Positions 11,872-14,932 of a stretch of DNA of 14,932 nucleotides are shown in pieces; the stretch's first letter is position 1; every line of letters starts with the position of its first letter. Source of the DNA: Ga0077536 sp043744805 (lineage in GTDB: Bacteria > Pseudomonadota > Gammaproteobacteria > Ga0077536); assembly GCA_043744805.1 (NCBI GenBank), contig JAYTTZ010000297.1, positions 1-14,932 of the forward strand, in the 5' to 3' direction. The notes beneath the pieces are model-generated. The model was not told the origin of the DNA. It made no database searches and worked only from the letters and a program-made list of their open reading frames with translations. The position numbers were made by a program, and so were the translations under genes.

Positions 11872-13575
11872 TCAGGCCTCCCTACCCGTGAAGTCGATGA
11901 CGCGGGCTACTTCGTCCAGGGTCGTCAGGCCCGCCAGCACCCGGCGCTGGGCTTGCCGCACCAGCGGGACGAAGCCGTTCGCCAGGGCGCAGGCCTCCAG
12001 CGCTTGGCGGGATGCGCCTGCGGCGAGCAGGGCTTCCAGTGCGCGGTTGATGGGCAGGATTTCCATCACGGCCAGCCGTCCCGAGTAGGCCGCCGGCCCG
12101 CCGACACCCCGGATCGTTGCGCGCGGCACGTGGGCGGGTGCGTCCAGCGCGAGGCCCAATTGCCGGCGCTCCACGGCCGTTGGTTCGCCCCAGGTGCGGC
12201 ACTCCGGGCGCAGCGCTCGCACCAGCCTCTGCGCGATGAGCCCCGTGAGGCTGCCGGCCAGCAGGCTAGGGCGCACGCCCAGATCGGTGAGGCGAGGAAT
12301 GGCGCCAAGGACCGAGTTGGCGTGCAAGGTCGAGAACACCTGGTGCCCCGTCATGGCCGCCCGGAGCGCCATCGCGGCGGTGTCCTCGTCGCGGATTTCA
12401 CCGATGAGGAGGACGTCCGGATCCTGGCGCAACAGGGCTCGCACGCCGCTCGCGAAATCCATGCGCAGCGCTTCGCCGAGCGAGGTCTGGCGGATGCCGG
12501 GGAGCGGATATTCCACCGGATCCTCCAGGGTCATGATGCTGAGCGCGCTGCTGTCGAGGTGCTTGATGAAGCTGTAGAGCGTGGTGGTCTTGCCCGCCCC
12601 CGTTGGGCCGCAGACCAGCACCAGGCCAGAAGGGCTGGCCAGCATCTGGTGGACTGCGGCGAGGCTGTCGTCGTCCAGCCCGAGTGCTGCAAGCGGCAGG
12701 ATGCCGCGCTGGCGGTCGAGCACCCGAAGCACGAGGTTCTCACCGTGGCTGGTGGGCAAGCTCGAGACGCGGAAATCGAGCGGGCGACCGCCCAGGGCAA
12801 GGCTGAAGCGACCGTCTTGCGGCGCCTGGGATTCGGCGATGTCGAGCCCGGCCAGCACTTTCAGGCGCACGGCAAGCGGTGGCCAGTAGTCCCGGTGCAG
12901 GGTGTGGGCGGGCCGCAGCACGCCGTCGATCCGAAGGCGGATGCAGAGCGCGCCCGCCTCCGGCTCGCAGTGGATGTCCGAGGCACCAAGCCGGACGGCC
13001 TCCGCCAGCAAGGCGTCCACCAGGCGCGTCACCGGCAGGTTTGCGGCCCCACCTCCTGCCGCACCCCGCGTCGAGCTTGGGTTCAGGCCACGCAGCAGTT
13101 CGGACACCGAGCCCGTCACCCCATAGGCTTGTTCCAGCGCCGCTTCGAGCCCTGCCGCACTGGCCAGCACGGGACGCACGCTGACCCCCGCCGGCAGCAG
13201 TGCGCGGCACTGATCGAGCGCGACGACGTCCGCCGGATCGATCATCGCCAGGGTGAACTGGCGTGCGTCCTGATCAAAGCGGAGCGGGATTACCCGGTGG
13301 CGGCGCGCAAACTCGGCCGGTAGGCGAGCCAGCGCCGACGGTTCCGGGCGCTGGGTGCCGAGGTCAACTGTCGCGATCGCCAGGGCTTCGCCAAGGGTTT
13401 CGAGGAGGCCATGTTCATTCAGGAAGCCGAGACGCAGGAGGATCTGCCCCAGCGGCTCGGGCTGGCGTTTCTGCTCGCCGAGCGCGATCCGCAACTGGTC
13501 GTCGTTCAGGCGGTGGGCGGCCAGCAGGCGCTCGCCAAGGCGTTCGGGTTTACCCACCGGCAAGCGCGGGATCAT
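11872..13575 (-). CDS. Pilus assembly ATPase, MshE/GspE/PilB family
   Basis: This 567-residue hexameric motor ATPase shows all core motifs: Walker A GPTGAGKTTT (323-332), Asp box TLEDPVEYPLPGIRQ (349-363), Walker B LLRQDPDVLLIGEIRDED (381-398) and His box MTGHQVFSTLHAN (408-420). The N-terminus has two tandem MshEN-type 24-residue repeats at 12-35 (RLGERLLAAHRLNDDQLRIA...) and 41-64 (PLGQILLRLGFLNEHG...) separated by five residues. That arrangement binds c-di-GMP in MshE. Repeat I keeps R12, L13, G14 and Q35; repeat II has P41 for Arg and A64 for Gln. The C-terminal zinc tetracysteine motif is missing: only C459 remains and the second CxxC is replaced by GVGGPAAYSGR. ATG at 13575 has GGGGAGG 7 bases upstream. 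It powers extension of the pilus encoded downstream. Confidence 0.94.
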   Translation of the reverse strand: MIPRLPVGKPERLGERLLAAHRLNDDQLRIALGEQKRQPEPLGQILLRLGFLNEHGLLETLGEALAIATVDLGTQRPEPSALARLPAEFARRHRVIPLRFDQDARQFTLAMIDPADVVALDQCRALLPAGVSVRPVLASAAGLEAALEQAYGVTGSVSELLRGLNPSSTRGAAGGGAANLPVTRLVDALLAEAVRLGASDIHCEPEAGALCIRLRIDGVLRPAHTLHRDYWPPLAVRLKVLAGLDIAESQAPQDGRFSLALGGRPLDFRVSSLPTSHGENLVLRVLDRQRGILPLAALGLDDDSLAAVHQMLASPSGLVLVCGPTGAGKTTTLYSFIKHLDSSALSIMTLEDPVEYPLPGIRQTSLGEALRMDFASGVRALLRQDPDVLLIGEIRDEDTAAMALRAAMTGHQVFSTLHANSVLGAIPRLTDLGVRPSLLAGSLTGLIAQRLVRALRPECRTWGEPTAVERRQLGLALDAPAHVPRATIRGVGGPAAYSGRLAVMEILPINRALEALLAAGASRQALEACALANGFVPLVRQAQRRVLAGLTTLDEVARVIDFTGREA

Positions 13576-13650
13576 GACCGGGCCTCCCCTTGGACGCGCG
13601 ACCCAGGCGCAGGGGGCAACAACACGGCAGCCGGGTCGCTTGGCCTCACG

Positions 13651-14721
13651 TCACTCTCCTCCCGACAGGCTGGCCAGGCGCCGTGCGACCGACCCCGCGG
13701 GAAACGTCGTGTCGCTGCTGCCGAGCTTGAGTGCCCGCACATAAGCGAGCTTCGCCGAGTCCCGCAGGCCGAGGCGATCGAACGCGACTGCCAGCGCCAG
13801 CGCGTGATCGGCAAGCTGTGGCGCCAGGGCCGCGGCCGCCGCGAATTGGCTGCGCGCTTGCGCCCACTGGCCGGCTTGCGCCAGGAACGTGCCGCGGGCG
13901 TGGTGGCGCGTGGCGCTTTCACCGACTCCGGCACTCACAGGCACCTCTCCGGCTGACGGCACTCCGTTGGTCGCCAGGGCAAGGCCGAGCAGCGCATCGG
14001 GATTGCCGGGACTGCGTGCGAGCACCTGGCGGTAGTACGCCGTGGCCGCGCTGACGTCGCCCTGCCGCCGGGCGACGGCGGCGAGGCCCAGCAGCGGCGC
14101 CGGATCCCGCGGGTGCGCGGCGCGAAGCGCGGTATAGCGTCGCCCGGCTTCCTGGAGATTGCCCCGGGCGTAAGCCTCGTTGGCGGCAAGCAAGGGATGT
14201 CCCGCACCCTGGAACCCCACCACGAGGTGGAACTCGCCGGGGGCCGCGGGCGCCGCGTCGGCAGGCCGCAGCGCGGCTTTGACCGCCAGAGTGTCGGGTG
14301 CCTGTACGGCCGCGCCGGGCCCCGGCGGCACCAGGGGTTCCGCAGCCGGTATCGCCAGCGGCACTGGCACTGGCCAGGGCAGCCGGGGCGCCGGGGGCAG
14401 TTCCGGCAGGTGTGGCGGGGGCAGGTTGCCGGCCGACTGCTGGCCTTGCAGGCAGGCAGCCCCAAGGCCCATCGCGGCCAGCACGCAAACCACGAGGGTG
14501 AGGTCGAACGGGTTCCAGCCCGCCATGGGTCGCGCGCTGCTTGGGGCGGTCGTCTCCGGCGCCACGGGCTCGACATCCCATGCGCTCCCGGGCGTGGTGG
14601 AGACAGCCTCTGCCGGCAGGGGCTCGGGCCTGTCTTCCAGCGCTAGCAGCCTGTCGGACTTGGGGAGCATCGGCTGCGAACCGACCGCAGCCGTCCATTC
14701 GGCACCGTCTTTTTGCCCCAT
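13651..14721 (-). CDS. TPR-repeat membrane protein, MshN-like
   Basis: The frame is open from a TTG at 14754; the ATG at 14721 is given here, and another ATG lies at 14670. None has a good ribosome site, so the start is uncertain. Numbered from 14721 (356 residues), a variable acidic/Pro region is followed by a membrane span at about 72-92 (LTLVVCVLAAMGLGAACL), a Pro-rich linker (100-135) and TPR-like helices. The latter include ANEAYARGNLQEAGRRYTAL (180-199), LLGLAAVARRQGDVSAATAY (210-229) and GTFLAQAGQWAQARSQFAAA (277-296). Topology and place upstream of the ATPase match MshN, a bitopic TPR protein of MSHA biogenesis. The first residues, up to DRL just before LALEDR, are encoded by a palindromic repeat (14643-14811) that appears to have inserted here. 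The gap to the ATPase start is 75 bp. Confidence 0.7.
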   Translation of the reverse strand: MGQKDGAEWTAAVGSQPMLPKSDRLLALEDRPEPLPAEAVSTTPGSAWDVEPVAPETTAPSSARPMAGWNPFDLTLVVCVLAAMGLGAACLQGQQSAGNLPPPHLPELPPAPRLPWPVPVPLAIPAAEPLVPPGPGAAVQAPDTLAVKAALRPADAAPAAPGEFHLVVGFQGAGHPLLAANEAYARGNLQEAGRRYTALRAAHPRDPAPLLGLAAVARRQGDVSAATAYYRQVLARSPGNPDALLGLALATNGVPSAGEVPVSAGVGESATRHHARGTFLAQAGQWAQARSQFAAAAALAPQLADHALALAVAFDRLGLRDSAKLAYVRALKLGSSDTTFPAGSVARRLASLSGGE

Positions 14722-14811
14722 AGCCGGGCTATGGGCCTGCAAATCCGGCACCAACTGTCCTGGCTGGGGCCAATTCTCGCTATCGACGCCCCAAGTCCGA
14801 CAGGCTGCTAG
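14643..14811. repeat. Palindromic MITE-like element with 23-bp perfect terminal inverted repeats
   Basis: Bases 14643-14665 and 14789-14811 are perfect 23-bp reverse complements. Both ends begin with CTAG followed by CAGCCTGTCGGACTT. The centre (14717-14735) is itself a hairpin, CCCATAGCC, G, GGCTATGGG, placed at the midpoint of the terminal repeats, and the arms between are partly complementary (CAGCC..., TTTGC/GCAAA). The whole 169 bp could fold as one cruciform. The two CTAG copies could be a target duplication or part of the ends. It resembles a non-autonomous element or IS-derived palindrome; it contains no gene of its own but supplies the start region of the TPR gene. Confidence 0.75.
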
Positions 14812-14901
14812 AAGCCTGGAGGAAAACGACGGCGCCCGGCATTTTGCGCACCCGCGGTGCTCGCTCGCGACGTTTTTCGCCAGCAGGCCAAGCCTCTGCT
14901 A
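14808..14901. repeat. Second imperfect palindromic segment, CTAG to CTAG
   Basis: Immediately beside the first palindrome, this segment also begins and ends with CTAG. GCCTGGAGGAAAACG near its left end resembles the reverse complement of its right end (GCCTGCTGGCGAAAAACG), and a perfect GCACC/GGTGC hairpin lies in the middle (14848-14860). It may be a second copy of a related repeat, or the flank of a larger decayed element. The upstream gene's stop codon falls in the right-hand CTAG. Confidence 0.4.
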
Positions 14902-14932
14902 GAGGTCGATCTCCAGCCCGTCGTAGGTGGTG
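14899..14932 (-). CDS. C-terminal end of an upstream gene, partial
   Basis: On the minus strand one frame reads TTYDGLEIDL and a TAG stop at 14901-14899. The residues look like a genuine protein end, in an operon where the preceding gene would be an MshM-like AAA protein or the secretin. Ten residues are too few to identify the family. The frame could also have been cut by the adjoining CTAG-bounded repeat. Confidence 0.35.
   Translation of the reverse strand, partial: TTYDGLEIDL

Noticed and set aside
11671..13323. Long plus-strand open frame of 550 codons
   Set aside because: It is antisense to the ATPase and the start of the platform protein, both certain from motifs; the product shows no recognisable fold.
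1..14932. CRISPR array
   Set aside because: No regularly spaced direct repeats were seen anywhere in the window.

Overview
The window is GC-rich, densely coded proteobacterial DNA, most likely from a gammaproteobacterium. The main clues are a CRP-family regulator diverging from an OsmC/YhfA gene (the arrangement seen in Escherichia coli), an HTH stretch reading GCSREMAGRVL as in the Clp/CRP proteins of Xanthomonadales, and a type IV pilus cluster of the MSHA kind. The exact lineage cannot be fixed from the sequence. Nearly all real genes lie on the minus strand, and the long plus-strand open frames opposite the pilus genes are antisense shadows.

Positions 1 to about 2,890 look like the decayed end of a genomic island next to a tRNA-Met(CAU) gene. 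From left to right they hold: the right end of an IS66-family insertion sequence; a short integron gene-cassette stretch read on the minus strand, with two attC sites (310-378 with a damaged core, and 875-942) and three cassette ORFs; a truncated start of a type I restriction HsdR gene; a Phd/YefM antitoxin and PIN toxin pair whose toxin stop overlaps the hsdR start; and a frameshifted C-terminal scrap of a tyrosine integrase that ends about 27 bp from the tRNA 3' end. No integron integrase, hsdM or hsdS is in the window.

Positions 2,890 to 5,040 look like chromosomal backbone. They hold tRNA-Met with a good sigma70-type promoter and a hairpin-rich leader, crp (minus), a divergent yhfA-like osmC gene (plus), and a PAS plus degenerate GGDEF protein (minus) whose 3' end overlaps that of the osmC gene.

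Positions 5,148 to the right edge carry an MSHA-like type IV pilus or pseudopilus operon, all on the minus strand. In transcription order it runs: TPR protein (MshN-like), ATPase (MshE/GspE-like), inner-membrane platform protein (MshG/GspF-like), PilM/PilN-like MshI-type protein, PilO-like MshJ-type protein, a 609-residue PilX/MshP-like protein that seems to contain one and a half copies of a pseudopilin module, a pseudopilin, and a pilin. Most junctions overlap by a few bases or are 3 bp apart, which suggests translational coupling. The ATPase has an N-terminal c-di-GMP-binding type MshEN repeat but has lost the usual tetracysteine zinc motif. A palindromic, MITE-like repeat with 23-bp perfect inverted ends has landed at the start of the TPR gene and appears to have rewritten its N-terminus. 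The secretin, prepilin peptidase and further minor pilins must lie elsewhere.
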